Below are positions 28,506 through 38,508 of a stretch of DNA of 64,000 nt, piece after piece. Under the pieces are notes generated by a model. It worked only from the letters and a program-made list of their open reading frames with translations, was not told where the DNA came from and ran no database searches. The first letter of the stretch is position 1. Every line of letters starts with the position of its first letter. Origin of the DNA: Pseudomaricurvus hydrocarbonicus (GTDB lineage Bacteria > Pseudomonadota > Gammaproteobacteria > Pseudomonadales > Cellvibrionaceae); assembly GCF_011602365.1 (NCBI RefSeq), contig NZ_JAAONZ010000003.1:248001-312000 (forward strand). The letters are read 5' to 3'. The position numbers and the translations under genes are program-made.

Positions 28506-29750
28506 TTATGGCAGTTTGAACTGAATTGGCAAAGAAAATGCGAATTCGTTGCCGTCAATTCCGTCGGGCATCTTGGGGAAGGGGGTGGCGCGCTCTACGG
28601 CTTTCAGGGCCTCCCTGTTTAGCATGTCGTGCTTGGACGATTCGACCTCGGCGACGTTCTTGAGGTTGCCGTCACGGTCAATGACCACCGCCACGCGTAC
28701 ACTGCCTTCCTGGCCGCGAGCGATGGCACGTTTCGGATAGCGAATGTACTGGTAGGTCCATTTCAGCAAGTTGGAGTGGTAAAGCTGACGACTGAGCAGG
28801 CTTTCGGCGGTGAGGGCTGGGCCGCTGTCTTCTTCGTCAAAGCTGTCATCGTCAAAATCTTCATCCATGGGCTCTGCCTGCTTTGCCGCGACTGCCGGCT
28901 TGGCCACCTTTTTAGGCTGCGCAGGGGCTTTGGCCACAGTTGCCGGTTTGACCGGTGCGGCTTGTTTCTCTTTGGCGGGAGCCTTGGGAGCAATCTTGGG
29001 GGCAGAGGCAATAATCTTGGGCTTTTCGATCAGGGAAGGGCCAGTAAGCGCCGGGGCGGCCATGCTGGCACTCAGGTCCGGATCTGGTTTGTTGGCATTG
29101 GTTTCCGTTTTGGTCGATGCAACCTGCTGGTCTGCAGAAGCTGCTTGAGGGTTACCCCAATTGGCAATGGCGTTTACACGAGCTGCGGAGGGTTTGATGT
29201 TTTCAAATTGCGCCAGCAGATCGTTGTTGACGTCTCCTGCGGTCAGCAGGCCATCGCGAAAGTCTGAAGACAGCGGCACGTTGCCGATCCAGGTGCGCAG
29301 TATCATGTTGAAAAAGTCCGCCGACTCGATGCTTCCCAGTTTGGTGTCGTTCAGGGTGACGGCGACGGTATTGCCGGCCCCGCGAATGGACAGCACATCA
29401 CCGGCTTTCAGCGAGCGTTTTACCAGAGAGGTAAAGGCCACCATATTGTTGGCTTGTGCCGTCAGCAATTGAGGCGGGTTGTTGATCGCCATACCCTCGA
29501 TCCACATGGAGTTCAGGCGGCGCGATGACAGACGTTTGGCGGTGACGCGCAGTTCCAGGCGCTTGCGACCGGAGCTGTTGAGTAGCTCATTGGCGTTGCT
29601 GGATAAGCTGTCGGTATAAAGAGCACCGATAAACGCCTCTTTATTCAGTTCTTTGTGAACAGAAAGGCCGTTTAACAGCGAGTCTGCCAAAGCTGATGGT
29701 AGGTGAAACATTAAAAGGGCGAATAAAGCCCCTCGGGCAAGACAAGACAT
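28506..29750 (-). CDS. Chalcone-isomerase-like domain fused to a TonB C-terminal domain
   Basis: 414 residues. A signal-like hydrophobic segment (residues 7-22, ending SALADS) is followed by a region, about 25-185, resembling the bacterial chalcone-isomerase-like family (KRLELRV, later KLGSIESADFFNMILRTWIGNVPL). A Lys/Pro/Ala-rich linker (about 225-300) leads to a TonB C-terminal domain (YPKRAIARGQEGSVRV to the end). TonB normally has an uncleaved N-terminal helix contacting ExbB-ExbD. Here a periplasmic domain takes that place, and it is unclear whether the N-terminal segment is cleaved. It could couple or sense TonB receptors in an unusual way. Confidence 0.75.
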   Translation of the reverse strand: MSCLARGALFALLMFHLPSALADSLLNGLSVHKELNKEAFIGALYTDSLSSNANELLNSSGRKRLELRVTAKRLSSRRLNSMWIEGMAINNPPQLLTAQANNMVAFTSLVKRSLKAGDVLSIRGAGNTVAVTLNDTKLGSIESADFFNMILRTWIGNVPLSSDFRDGLLTAGDVNNDLLAQFENIKPSAARVNAIANWGNPQAASADQQVASTKTETNANKPDPDLSASMAAPALTGPSLIEKPKIIASAPKIAPKAPAKEKQAAPVKPATVAKAPAQPKKVAKPAVAAKQAEPMDEDFDDDSFDEEDSGPALTAESLLSRQLYHSNLLKWTYQYIRYPKRAIARGQEGSVRVAVVIDRDGNLKNVAEVESSKHDMLNREALKAVERATPFPKMPDGIDGNEFAFSLPIQFKLP

Positions 29751-30372
29751 AGTAGATTGCTCTTTTTATTAGTTGGAAATCTCATGGCCAGATAAGGTTG
29801 GTATACCCCGGGGTTTGCTCGTTACCCTGTTTGCAGGGCGAGCGGTGCCAATTCCGAAGCCTCCGAGAGCGCCTCTGCAGGCACGGTTGGCGCTTAAATT
29901 GTTGCTTTATCTACTCTACAGAAATTCGGTCTGACTGCAAGGTCAAAAAGCATCGATAGGGCTGAAATTCGCCTTAAATTAGGCTGCTGTCGATGGAAAA
30001 TACGCCCTCAGGCATAAAAATATATTAATCAGTCTTTGTTGGTTATATTTCTTGCCCTGAAGTGGCTGTTCTGTCGAAGATAGGGTCGCTTTTTTGCAAA
30101 GATCCGCTACAGTGTTGCCGGTTCCAGTCGGGCCTGTTGTGTTCAGCAAGCGCAAAAGCCTTGGATGTCAGCCATGGATATTATGATGATATTGTGCTGA
30201 GTGGGTGTCTTGAAAGCCAGCTATTGCCAGTGGCTGCCCGACAGAGGCCCGCTTACCGCTTACAGAGCCCCGCTGAGCAGAAGCTCCTGCTGTCAGGGAG
30301 GCGAATTGTCATTTCACGGTGACCGCTTTCTGGTATACGAATGCCCTTTCGAGTTGTGAGATTGTTTTTATC
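29751..30372. other. Long intergenic region between divergent genes
   Basis: 622 bases without a convincing gene; the one open frame of notable length (30062-30322) has no homology that I recognise. An A+T-rich stretch near 30017-30050 could hold promoters for either side. Confidence 0.5.
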
Positions 30373-31059
30373 ATGCATAGCAAGCCAGCCAATGAGTACC
30401 CCCGAGCTCTGATAGAGCAGTTGATTTCGGTGATTCCGTTTTACAAGCAGATTCACCAGCAAGATAGCTGGCAGTATGAGTTGTTGCTGCAGTATTCTCA
30501 GGTGCACGCCTATGAACCGGGTGAAATTGTGGTTGAGCGCGGCACTCCGGGATCCTGGCTTTATTTCCTGCTCAAGGGGCAGTTGGTTGTTTTGGCCAAT
30601 AACAATTCACCCGCGGTGAACTATATTACCCCCGGTGAAGTCTTTGGTGACCTGGCCATGCTGTTGGGGCAGAGCCGCAGTGCCACGGTCAAGGCGGATG
30701 AAAATTGCCGGGAAATTCTGGTGTTTGCGATGGACTTTTCGGTTTTTGGTGCCCTGGAAGACGTCCATAAAGTGAACCTGGCGACCAAGCTGAATTACTA
30801 CCGTAACCTCATGCACAGCCTGCGCTGGAAGCTGGAGGTGTATCGTAGTAAGTACGCAGATCACCCGCTGGCCGATAAACACCGCTCGATCAAGCTCTAC
30901 ACCGGGGCGAAAGAGACGAAAGATGAGTTGCGGGCACTGCACCAGCAGACTTGTCAGCTGGGAGAGTTGCTGGTGCACTGGAATCAGGCTTTTGGGCGCT
31001 TGACGGTGTCCGACACTCTCGCGCCCAATGAGGATCTTGTGGCTGCTATCAAGGTATAA
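30373..31059 (+). CDS. Cyclic-nucleotide-binding-domain protein without an output domain
   Basis: 228 residues from ATG 30373. A single cNMP-binding fold covers about residues 20-130: YEPGEIVVERGTPGSWLYFLLKG, then TPGEVFGDLAML and SRSATVKA in the phosphate-binding cassette. The cassette has QSRSATV where CAP-type binders have RxA, so cyclic nucleotide binding is possible. The C-terminal 90 residues are helical with no helix-turn-helix. It is probably a small cyclic-nucleotide or c-di-GMP sensor acting through a protein partner. Confidence 0.72.
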   Translation: MHSKPANEYPRALIEQLISVIPFYKQIHQQDSWQYELLLQYSQVHAYEPGEIVVERGTPGSWLYFLLKGQLVVLANNNSPAVNYITPGEVFGDLAMLLGQSRSATVKADENCREILVFAMDFSVFGALEDVHKVNLATKLNYYRNLMHSLRWKLEVYRSKYADHPLADKHRSIKLYTGAKETKDELRALHQQTCQLGELLVHWNQAFGRLTVSDTLAPNEDLVAAIKV

Positions 31060-31297
31060 CGCTTGTTGCGAAGCTCTTGAGGGTTGAGATCAACAGCAGG
31101 GTCTAAACGCCAGTGCCGCCTGGTGATGACGGACCGTTGGCGGCGGCGGGGCCGTGGGGTTGGCAGGGTTTGGCTTCAGGCTCATCGGTGGGGCTGCCGT
31201 AATGATATTCGTGCCAACAATTTAACATTTCTTGGCTTGAGAAAGGTGACTCTTGCCTCCAGTCTAGTCATCCTCTCCTGGGGTGTGTGAACATACA

Positions 31298-32500
31298 ATG
31301 AAAGCTATAAAGCAATACCTGAGTTACATCTGGTCAAATAGGAATTATCGGATTTCCGCTTATCTGGCGGTGTTAACCCTTGTCTGGTTGGGCAGTGGAT
31401 TGGTTGTTTCATCTTCAGAAGACAATGTCGTTCAGCCACACGCCAAGCCCCTCCCCAAGAAGACTCTGGTCCGGGCACGTTACATCGACGCTCAATTCTA
31501 TCAACCGGAAGTTAATATACGCGCCCGTACTCAGGCGAATCGCCAGGTGTCTCTGCGCGCGGAACTCAGCGGTAAAGTCATTGCTTTGCCCCTGGCCGAA
31601 GGGCAGACGGTGACCGCGGGTGAGGTCGTTTGTGAGCTGGCCTTGGAAGATCGTGAATTGCGCCTTCTGGAGGCCCGCTCGGTGGTGGCACAGGCGCAGC
31701 TGGAGTACGACGGAGCCTTGCGGTTGAAAAGCGGTGGGTATCAATCCGCTACCGCCATTGCGGCGGCCAAGGCCCGCCTTGACAGCGCCAAAGCTGCCCA
31801 GTTGCGCAGTAAGCTGGATCTGGAAAACGTCAAGCTTCGGGCACCTTTCTCCGGTGTCGTGGACAGCTATACCGTCGATGTTGGTGATTTTATGGAGCGG
31901 GGTGATGAATGCGGGGTGCTGCTGGATCTGGACCCCTTGATTGTTCGGGGGCAGGTGTCCGAAACCGAGGTCAACCGCTTGCAGCGCGGTAAAAAGGCCT
32001 ACGCCCACTTGTTGACCGGCGAACATGTGGAGGGGGTGGTCTCTCTGGTGGGATTCGGCTCAGATGAAGTGACCCGTACGTTCCCCGTCGAGGTGCGTGT
32101 CGACAACCCCGAGTTAAGTCTGCGCAGTGGTATCACCACGAATTTAAGCGTGCCGACCGAAGGCGTTAGCGCTCATGTGATTTCTTCCTCGTTGTTGTCC
32201 CTGGACGATGAGGGGCAGGTCGGGGTGCGTATCCTGAGCGATGATCGCCGGGTGGAGTTTGTGCGGGTCAATTTGATTGGTGATCACAAACAGGGCGTCT
32301 GGGTAACCGGGCTGCCGCCTCATGCGCTGTTGATTACTGTCGGGCAAGAGTATGTCAGTCAGGGCGAAGTGGTGGACGTAACCATCGATGAGCCGTCAGA
32401 AGTGAAAGCGTCCGTGGAGGGCATGGCGGCCTATAGAGAGGTGCAGCCCGTGTCGGCATTGACCTTGCCTGAACCGGCATCGGGTGCGGCCGAGTTATGA
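31298..32500 (+). CDS. RND efflux periplasmic adaptor (HlyD/MFP family)
   Basis: 400 residues from ATG 31298; a GTG at 31283 is possible. One N-terminal membrane anchor (YLAVLTLVWLGSGLVVSS) precedes a split lipoyl-like domain (SGKVIALPLAEGQTVTAGEVVCEL and LRAPFSGVV), a short helical hairpin and beta-barrel domains. It bridges the RND pump and an outer-membrane channel that is not encoded here. It overlaps the pump gene by four bases (ATGA), indicating translational coupling. Confidence 0.9.
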   Translation: MKAIKQYLSYIWSNRNYRISAYLAVLTLVWLGSGLVVSSSEDNVVQPHAKPLPKKTLVRARYIDAQFYQPEVNIRARTQANRQVSLRAELSGKVIALPLAEGQTVTAGEVVCELALEDRELRLLEARSVVAQAQLEYDGALRLKSGGYQSATAIAAAKARLDSAKAAQLRSKLDLENVKLRAPFSGVVDSYTVDVGDFMERGDECGVLLDLDPLIVRGQVSETEVNRLQRGKKAYAHLLTGEHVEGVVSLVGFGSDEVTRTFPVEVRVDNPELSLRSGITTNLSVPTEGVSAHVISSSLLSLDDEGQVGVRILSDDRRVEFVRVNLIGDHKQGVWVTGLPPHALLITVGQEYVSQGEVVDVTIDEPSEVKASVEGMAAYREVQPVSALTLPEPASGAAEL

Positions 32501-35500
32501 GTATACTGACAACCGCGGTGACGCATTATCGCAGCACTTTCTGCATCATGTTCCTGATTGTGGTGGCGGGCCTCTACAGTTATAACGCCATGCCCGTGTC
32601 GGCACAGCCGGAAGTGGATGTTCCCTACGTCTATATTGGCGTGACGCTCGACGGGGTGTCGCCTGAAGATGGTGCCCGGTTGCTGGCCCGGCCGCTGGAG
32701 CAGGAACTGGAAGCCCTCGAGGGGCTGGATGAGATTATCGCAACGTCCCGGGAATCCCATGCCACCCTGCTGGTTAAGTTTGAGGCGGGTGCCGTCGACA
32801 TTGATAAAGCCATGCAGGATGTCCGCAACGCGGTGGATCGGGCGAAAGCGGAGTTGCCTCAGGATGCGGATGAGCCCATCGTCGAGGAGATAACAGTTTC
32901 CGATTTCCCCACCATTACGGTGGCACTGACCGCTGACCCGGGCACCAAAGAGCGGTTGGTGTATCAAACCGCCAAGATGCTGCAGCGGGAAATAGAAAGT
33001 TTGACGGATGTGCTTGAGGCCAATCTTGCCGGTCACCGCGAAGAGGTGGTCGAGGCCCTCATCAACCCCGCGCGCCTGGAGCATTACAACATTACCAGCG
33101 ATGAGCTTATCAGCGCGGTGGTCGGCAATAACCTGCTGGTGCCGGCAGGCCAGATTGATACCGGTCAGGGCAAGTTTTCAGTCAAGGTCCCCGGGTTGAT
33201 TGAAACCTATCAGGATGTGTATGCCATACCAATTAAGTCGACCAGCGAAGGGGTGGTCACCTTGGGGGATGTCACCGATATCCGCCGCACCTTCAAAGAC
33301 GCTGAAAGCTTCACCACCGTGGATAATCAACCGGCGATCTTACTGGAAGTGAACAAGCGTACCGGTGGTAATCAGATTCAGGTGTCGGAACACGTCCGCC
33401 AGTTAGTGGAACATTTGTCTGAACAGACACCGCCGGGTGTGCACGTGTCCTTTGCCCTGGACCAGTCAGAATTTTCTGCCGGCATGGTGGCTGAAATGTC
33501 CGGCAACATTATCACCTCCATGGTACTGGTTCTGGTGATTGTGGTGGCGGCGCTGGGGTTTCGCTCCGGTAGCCTGGTCGGAATGGGGATCCCTTTCTCT
33601 CTGCTGCTGTCGCTTATCGGTCTGCATTATCTGGATTTTGCCTTCAATATGATGGTGATGTTCGGGATGATGTTGGCTCTGGGGATGCTGATTGACGGCT
33701 CTATTGTGATCACCGAGTTTGCCGACCGTAAAATGGCAGAAGGTATGAGCAGTCAGGCGGCCTACAAGATTTCGGTAAGGCGTATGTTCTGGCCCGTGGT
33801 GGCTTCCACCGCGACAACACTGGCCGCTTTTTTGCCCATCATGTTCTGGCCGGGGATTGCCGGTGATTTCATGCGCTACCTGCCCGTGACCGTTTTCTGT
33901 GTGCTGGTGGCCTCGCTGTTTTATGCGTTGCTGTTCGCCCCGGTGATTGGTTCTTTGATGGGGAAATCGGAAATCGCGCCCGACGTTCAGGCTTACCTGC
34001 GCAGCCTCGAAACGGACCCACCAACCGAATTGCCCGGGCACACCGGCCGTTATGCCCGTTTGCTGGAAACCGTGCTGCGCCGACCGGTGGTGTTCTTTTT
34101 GGGGACCCTGGTGGTGTTGGTGGCGATATTTTTAGCCTATGGCCGTTTTAGCAATGGCGTGGTCTTTTTTACCGATACCGAAGAAAAGTACGGCATTGTC
34201 GCGGTGCGGGCCATGGGCAACCTTTCCGTTGAAGAGGCTCGCTTGCTGGTGCGGGATGTGGAGTCCCGGGTGCTGGCGGTGCATGGTGTCCATTCCACGT
34301 ATTCATCCAGTGACAGTGGTGGCGGTGGCCGCGAGAGCTCCAAAGATGAAATTGGCACGGTGCTGGTTGAATTAAAAGATCCCGATAAAATTGGTTATTC
34401 CACTCGCCTGGTGTTTGAAAATATCCGCAAGGCCACGGCAGACATGCCTGGGATTATTGTGTCTGCTGACGCCTTTGAAGGCGGTCCCCCGGTGGGTCGG
34501 CCAATCCAGATTCAGCTGGAGTCTCTCGACAGTGACAAGCTGCTTGCCGAGACCTTGAAAGTGCGCCATCACCTCGAATATGGGATGGAGGAATTGCGCG
34601 ATATTACTGACACCACGCCACTGCCGGGTATCGAATGGGAAATGTCCGTCAACCGCTCCCTGGCCGCCCAGGCCGGGGTGAATGTGGTGGAAATCGGACG
34701 AGCCGTGCAGCTGGTGACCAGTGGTGTTCTGATCGGTGAGTATCGTCCCGATGACGCGGATGAAGAGGTGGAAATTCGCATTCGCTACCCCAGTGATGTT
34801 CGCGGAATTAACGCGCTGGATAACCTGCGGGTCAATACCCCCAAAGGGCCTGTACCGATTACCGGTTTTGTGGAACGGATAGCCAAACCGAAAGTGGACA
34901 AGGTTGAACGCATTGACGCCATTCAGGTTATGAAAGTCCGTGCGGATGTGGAGGAGGGCATTCTGGCGGATGACAAGGTGGCTGAGATTAAGCAGTGGCT
35001 CGAGGCGAATCCACTGGACAGAGATGTCAGGGTTGTCTTTCGCGGGGCAAACGAAGAGCAGGAAAAATCGATGAATTTTTTGGCCGTGGCATTTTCACTG
35101 GCATTGTTTCTGATGTTCGTGCTGTTGGTAACCCAATTTAACAGCTTCTATCAGGGGCTGTTAATTCTGTCGGCGGTCATTATGTCAACGGCGGGGGTAT
35201 TGTTGGGACTGCTGTTGACCGGTGGTGTGTTCAGCACCATTTTAACGGGTGTGGGCATTGTGGCGCTCGCGGGGATTGTGGTGAATAACAATATTGTGCT
35301 GATTGACACCTACAACTACGTGCGTAAGGACAACAAGGAATTTACCGTGAAGCAGGCGATCATCGTCGCCTGTGCTCAGCGGTTGCGTCCGGTGTTCCTG
35401 ACAACCGCCACCACCATTTTGGGGCTGTTTCCTATTGCGGCGGCGGTGAGTGTCGATTTGCTGGGGCGAAATGTGGTGGTGGATGGGGTTATTACCTCAC

Positions 35501-35685
35501 AGTTCCAACCGCTGGCCTTTGCCATTGTCTCCGGTTTGCTGTTTTCAACCGCGTTGACACTGCTGGTGACGCCGGTGATGCTGATAATGCCCAGCCGCTT
35601 GCTGTACTTATACCGGCTGCTGGTGCTGCCTAAAATTGAGCCGCTGCTGACGAGACTGAAGCGCGCGCCGTCGAAACAGGCGTAG
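32497..35685 (+). CDS. RND efflux transporter (AcrB/HAE-like)
   Basis: 1062-residue inner-membrane proton antiporter with the usual two large periplasmic loops and 12 membrane helices. In the helix 4 relay, LIDGSIVITE keeps one aspartate where AcrB has two. In helix 10, VVNNNIVLID replaces the AcrB lysine region. This pattern resembles pump subgroups other than classical AcrB, so drug specificity cannot be assigned. Substrates are unknown. It is coupled to its adaptor and followed by a membrane thioredoxin-like gene. Confidence 0.92.
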   Translation: MSILTTAVTHYRSTFCIMFLIVVAGLYSYNAMPVSAQPEVDVPYVYIGVTLDGVSPEDGARLLARPLEQELEALEGLDEIIATSRESHATLLVKFEAGAVDIDKAMQDVRNAVDRAKAELPQDADEPIVEEITVSDFPTITVALTADPGTKERLVYQTAKMLQREIESLTDVLEANLAGHREEVVEALINPARLEHYNITSDELISAVVGNNLLVPAGQIDTGQGKFSVKVPGLIETYQDVYAIPIKSTSEGVVTLGDVTDIRRTFKDAESFTTVDNQPAILLEVNKRTGGNQIQVSEHVRQLVEHLSEQTPPGVHVSFALDQSEFSAGMVAEMSGNIITSMVLVLVIVVAALGFRSGSLVGMGIPFSLLLSLIGLHYLDFAFNMMVMFGMMLALGMLIDGSIVITEFADRKMAEGMSSQAAYKISVRRMFWPVVASTATTLAAFLPIMFWPGIAGDFMRYLPVTVFCVLVASLFYALLFAPVIGSLMGKSEIAPDVQAYLRSLETDPPTELPGHTGRYARLLETVLRRPVVFFLGTLVVLVAIFLAYGRFSNGVVFFTDTEEKYGIVAVRAMGNLSVEEARLLVRDVESRVLAVHGVHSTYSSSDSGGGGRESSKDEIGTVLVELKDPDKIGYSTRLVFENIRKATADMPGIIVSADAFEGGPPVGRPIQIQLESLDSDKLLAETLKVRHHLEYGMEELRDITDTTPLPGIEWEMSVNRSLAAQAGVNVVEIGRAVQLVTSGVLIGEYRPDDADEEVEIRIRYPSDVRGINALDNLRVNTPKGPVPITGFVERIAKPKVDKVERIDAIQVMKVRADVEEGILADDKVAEIKQWLEANPLDRDVRVVFRGANEEQEKSMNFLAVAFSLALFLMFVLLVTQFNSFYQGLLILSAVIMSTAGVLLGLLLTGGVFSTILTGVGIVALAGIVVNNNIVLIDTYNYVRKDNKEFTVKQAIIVACAQRLRPVFLTTATTILGLFPIAAAVSVDLLGRNVVVDGVITSQFQPLAFAIVSGLLFSTALTLLVTPVMLIMPSRLLYLYRLLVLPKIEPLLTRLKRAPSKQA

Positions 35686-35810
35686 GCCCGCCACCGATGC
35701 CTTTGCATCGGTTCAGGCGCAGAGGCGTCGATGGCGGCTATTTTACTGCTGTGACGGTTCAAGCGTGGCGGTTGTTGCGATAGCCGTTTGGCACCCTGAT
35801 CGAGTTGATT

Positions 35811-36623
35811 ATGTTTTTACTGAAAGCCCTGTATGTGCGCATTTTTACGTTGCTGGCGATGTTGGTGACTCTTTGGGGCAGCTGGCAGTTGTTGCAGGGT
35901 CAGTGGTTGTGGCTGGCACCAATGTTAACCTGGACCCCGCTGTGGGTGTGCAATCTGTGGCGCTATCACCGGGGGAATATCTTTTACCAGGATGAGCGCG
36001 AATACCCGGCAATGGCCTTTGCACTGCTGGGGGTCGGGCTGGTATTGGTGCTGGGTGAGCGTGACGTGATTCTGTGGAGTACGCTGGCCGGGTTGTTCGG
36101 ACTGTTGTTGTACGTGTTTGTAGCCTCGAGCTTGACCCGGGGGGTGCGCGAGCCTGCGGGGGATAAACAGCGGTTGTCACACCTAGAGTTCCAGCTTGAT
36201 AGTGGTGCACCGGTGTCTTTGCCGGTCACCGCTGAAAACCAGTGGGTGTTCTTCTTTCACGCCACCGGCTGCCCTTATGCCCGTATGGCGATGCGGGAGC
36301 TGTTGCAGGTGCTGGCCAGATACCCTGGCCGCCTGAAGCCGGAACATGTGGTGGCGATTTTTCCCGATCAACTGCCGGGCTGGGCCCGTGAATTGCAATT
36401 ACAAGGCGGACGTTGCTGGGGCGATACCCGGGGGGACGCCAGCCGGCAGCTGGGCCTGTGGCTTCGCGGAGGCGACGGGACTTTAGGTGCGGGTCAAAAC
36501 GCACTGCGTCCTGCGCTGGCAGTGCTGGGCAGTGAGGGTGATGTAAAATACTGGGAAGTGGCCAAAAGTTTTCGCCTGCCCCCGTCACTGCAGCAGAACT
36601 GGGGGCGTTTAAGCCAGTTATGA
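35811..36623 (+). CDS. Membrane protein with C-terminal thioredoxin/peroxiredoxin-like domain
   Basis: 270 residues from ATG 35811. Three or four hydrophobic segments occupy residues 1-105. The rest resembles a thioredoxin-fold domain with strand-rich VFFFHATGCPYARMAM, where a single cysteine stands in place of CxxC. It lies 125 bases after the RND pump on the same strand and may belong to the same unit. I do not recognise the full architecture; the thioredoxin-like reading is tentative. Confidence 0.55.
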   Translation: MFLLKALYVRIFTLLAMLVTLWGSWQLLQGQWLWLAPMLTWTPLWVCNLWRYHRGNIFYQDEREYPAMAFALLGVGLVLVLGERDVILWSTLAGLFGLLLYVFVASSLTRGVREPAGDKQRLSHLEFQLDSGAPVSLPVTAENQWVFFFHATGCPYARMAMRELLQVLARYPGRLKPEHVVAIFPDQLPGWARELQLQGGRCWGDTRGDASRQLGLWLRGGDGTLGAGQNALRPALAVLGSEGDVKYWEVAKSFRLPPSLQQNWGRLSQL

Positions 36624-36727
36624 GGCGGTTCTGACAGTGCGGGCAGCCCTGACTTAAGGCCGGTCTGTTTGGTTAGCTTAAGTTGTGCGGTTTTGGGCGT
36701 GATCCCGCTGGCATCGCCAGGGTTGAG

Positions 36728-37135
36728 TTACAGCGCCCCATTCGGTAAAAAGCGGTTGTCCGAGTGTTCTTTGATCCACATCAGTAATTCCTTGCTGGGG
36801 GGAGCTTTGCGCAGGCGCAAGGCTTTAACCAGACCAATTACCGGGGATTCCGCACCAGCTTCCCAGCCACTGATCTGCATTTCCGCTAGCGTGAAAAAGC
36901 GCACCAGATGTACGATTTGATCGTTGGTGAGTGATTCTGCCGTGGCGATCCATGTGTCTTTGGGTTGCCGCATCAGGGGCGCTTGCTGGGCTTTGTCCTC
37001 TGCGCTGATCTGCGTGTTCAGGTTGTTGATCGGCTCGGCAGAGCCCAGCGCAATAAATTTTTCCAGAATGGCCGGGTCGATATCAAACGCAGCCGAATTG
37101 TCCGATTGGGTGGGATCCCAGGCGCCAACGCTCAT
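36728..37135 (-). CDS. Conserved hypothetical protein, 135 aa
   Basis: The start is taken as ATG 37135, with GAGAG five bases upstream; the frame is open back to 37513 but that part overlaps dinB. It has a helical region with VRFFTLAEMQISGWEAG and SPVIGLVKALR, then WIKEHSDNRFLPNGAL at the C terminus. Similar proteins occur in pseudomonads and related groups, with no known function. It is divergent from dinB. Confidence 0.7.
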   Translation of the reverse strand: MSVGAWDPTQSDNSAAFDIDPAILEKFIALGSAEPINNLNTQISAEDKAQQAPLMRQPKDTWIATAESLTNDQIVHLVRFFTLAEMQISGWEAGAESPVIGLVKALRLRKAPPSKELLMWIKEHSDNRFLPNGAL

Positions 37136-37288
37136 AAAAGCTCTCATGTCGGTAAATGCATAATGGTGAATGTCCGGTGGCATTATACCTGATGCACAAA
37201 AATTTAACCGGTGTCGGTAAAAGGGTGGCCCCTGTTGGATGGCCTGATGTAGACTGTACGAATAAACAGTATTTTGTGTTTTTGAGTT

Positions 37289-38377
37289 ATGTCTCGAAAA
37301 ATCATTCACGTGGATGCCGATTGCTTTTTTGCGGCCATTGAAATGCGCGACAACCCCGATTTGCGCGATCGGCCAATGGCTGTGGGAGGGCGCCCCGACA
37401 AGCGGGGCGTCATTTCCACCTGCAATTACGAGGCGCGCGAATTTGGTGTGCGGTCGGCCATGGCATCGGCTTATGCCTTGCGGCTGTGCCCGCGACTTAC
37501 CATCGTTCCCCACAGCATGCTCAAATACCGTGAAGCCTCACAGGTCATGAGAAACATCTTTCTGGATTACACCGATCTGGTGGAGCCTTTGTCGCTGGAT
37601 GAAGCCTTTCTGGATGTCAGTGATTGTGAGCGGCACCAGGGCAGCGCCACGCTGATTGCGCAGGAGATCCGTGGGCGCGTGGCCGAGGCGTTGGGCATCA
37701 CCGTATCCGCGGGGGTGGCCCCAAACAAGTTTATTGCCAAGGTGGCCAGCGATTGGCAAAAGCCGGATGGCCTGACGGTGGTGACTCCTGCGGAGGCAGA
37801 CGCATTTGTGCGCAGGCTTCCGGTCGACCGGATTTTTGGGGTCGGCAAGGTGACTGCGGAGAAGATGCAGCGCCTGGGGATTGCGACCTGTGGTGATCTG
37901 CGGCGCTACTCTGTGCACGAGCTGGAGGAGGCTTTTGGCAGCTTTGGGCCGCGGCTTCATCGCCTTTGCCGTGGCATTGATGAGCGAGACGTGTGCACCA
38001 GTCGCCGCCGCAAGTCGTTGAGTGTCGAGCACACCTATGAAAAGGACCTGGAGAACCTGGCGGCGTGTGAGGAGAAACTGCCGGATTTGCTGGCAGAACT
38101 GAAGCAGCGCTTGCAGCGTCTGGAGGACGATTATCTGGTGGTCAAAGGTTTTGTCAAAGTCAAGTTTGACGATTTTACCAGCACTACTGTCGAGCGTGCA
38201 GGGACCCAGGCCCGCCTTGAAGATTACGCTCAATTGCTGGAAGAGGCGTTTGAACGAGGTGCCAGACCGGTTCGGCTTTTGGGGGTGGGGGTCCGTTTTG
38301 TTGACCTAACTCAAAAAGAATCAAATATTCAGTTGGATTTTTTCGAGGACCCAACAGCCCCTCAGCCCCCTTCCTAG
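37289..38377 (+). CDS. dinB: DNA polymerase IV (Y family, translesion)
   Basis: 362 residues. The first metal-binding motif is HVDADCFFAAIE at the N terminus, and the catalytic pair is in SLDEAFLDV near residue 105. A helix-hairpin-helix stretch (FGVGKVTAEKMQ) and the little-finger domain follow. The extreme C terminus (QLDFFE) is a good match to the beta-clamp-binding peptide. No LexA box was found in the short gap before it. Confidence 0.95.
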   Translation: MSRKIIHVDADCFFAAIEMRDNPDLRDRPMAVGGRPDKRGVISTCNYEAREFGVRSAMASAYALRLCPRLTIVPHSMLKYREASQVMRNIFLDYTDLVEPLSLDEAFLDVSDCERHQGSATLIAQEIRGRVAEALGITVSAGVAPNKFIAKVASDWQKPDGLTVVTPAEADAFVRRLPVDRIFGVGKVTAEKMQRLGIATCGDLRRYSVHELEEAFGSFGPRLHRLCRGIDERDVCTSRRRKSLSVEHTYEKDLENLAACEEKLPDLLAELKQRLQRLEDDYLVVKGFVKVKFDDFTSTTVERAGTQARLEDYAQLLEEAFERGARPVRLLGVGVRFVDLTQKESNIQLDFFEDPTAPQPPS

Positions 38378-38508
38378 CGGGTTTCTCGGTTTTAATCACA
38401 TCTGCTTCACATCTGAATTTGCCTGTCAATTCTACCCATTTTTTTTCTGGCCACTATAATTCGTCGCCCTAGATTGAAACGCAAAATGTTAAGCAGAGGT
38501 AGTGCTGG

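Noticed and set aside
30062-30322. 86-codon frame in the long gap before the CNB-domain gene
   Set aside because: No motif, weak start, and composition like non-coding DNA.
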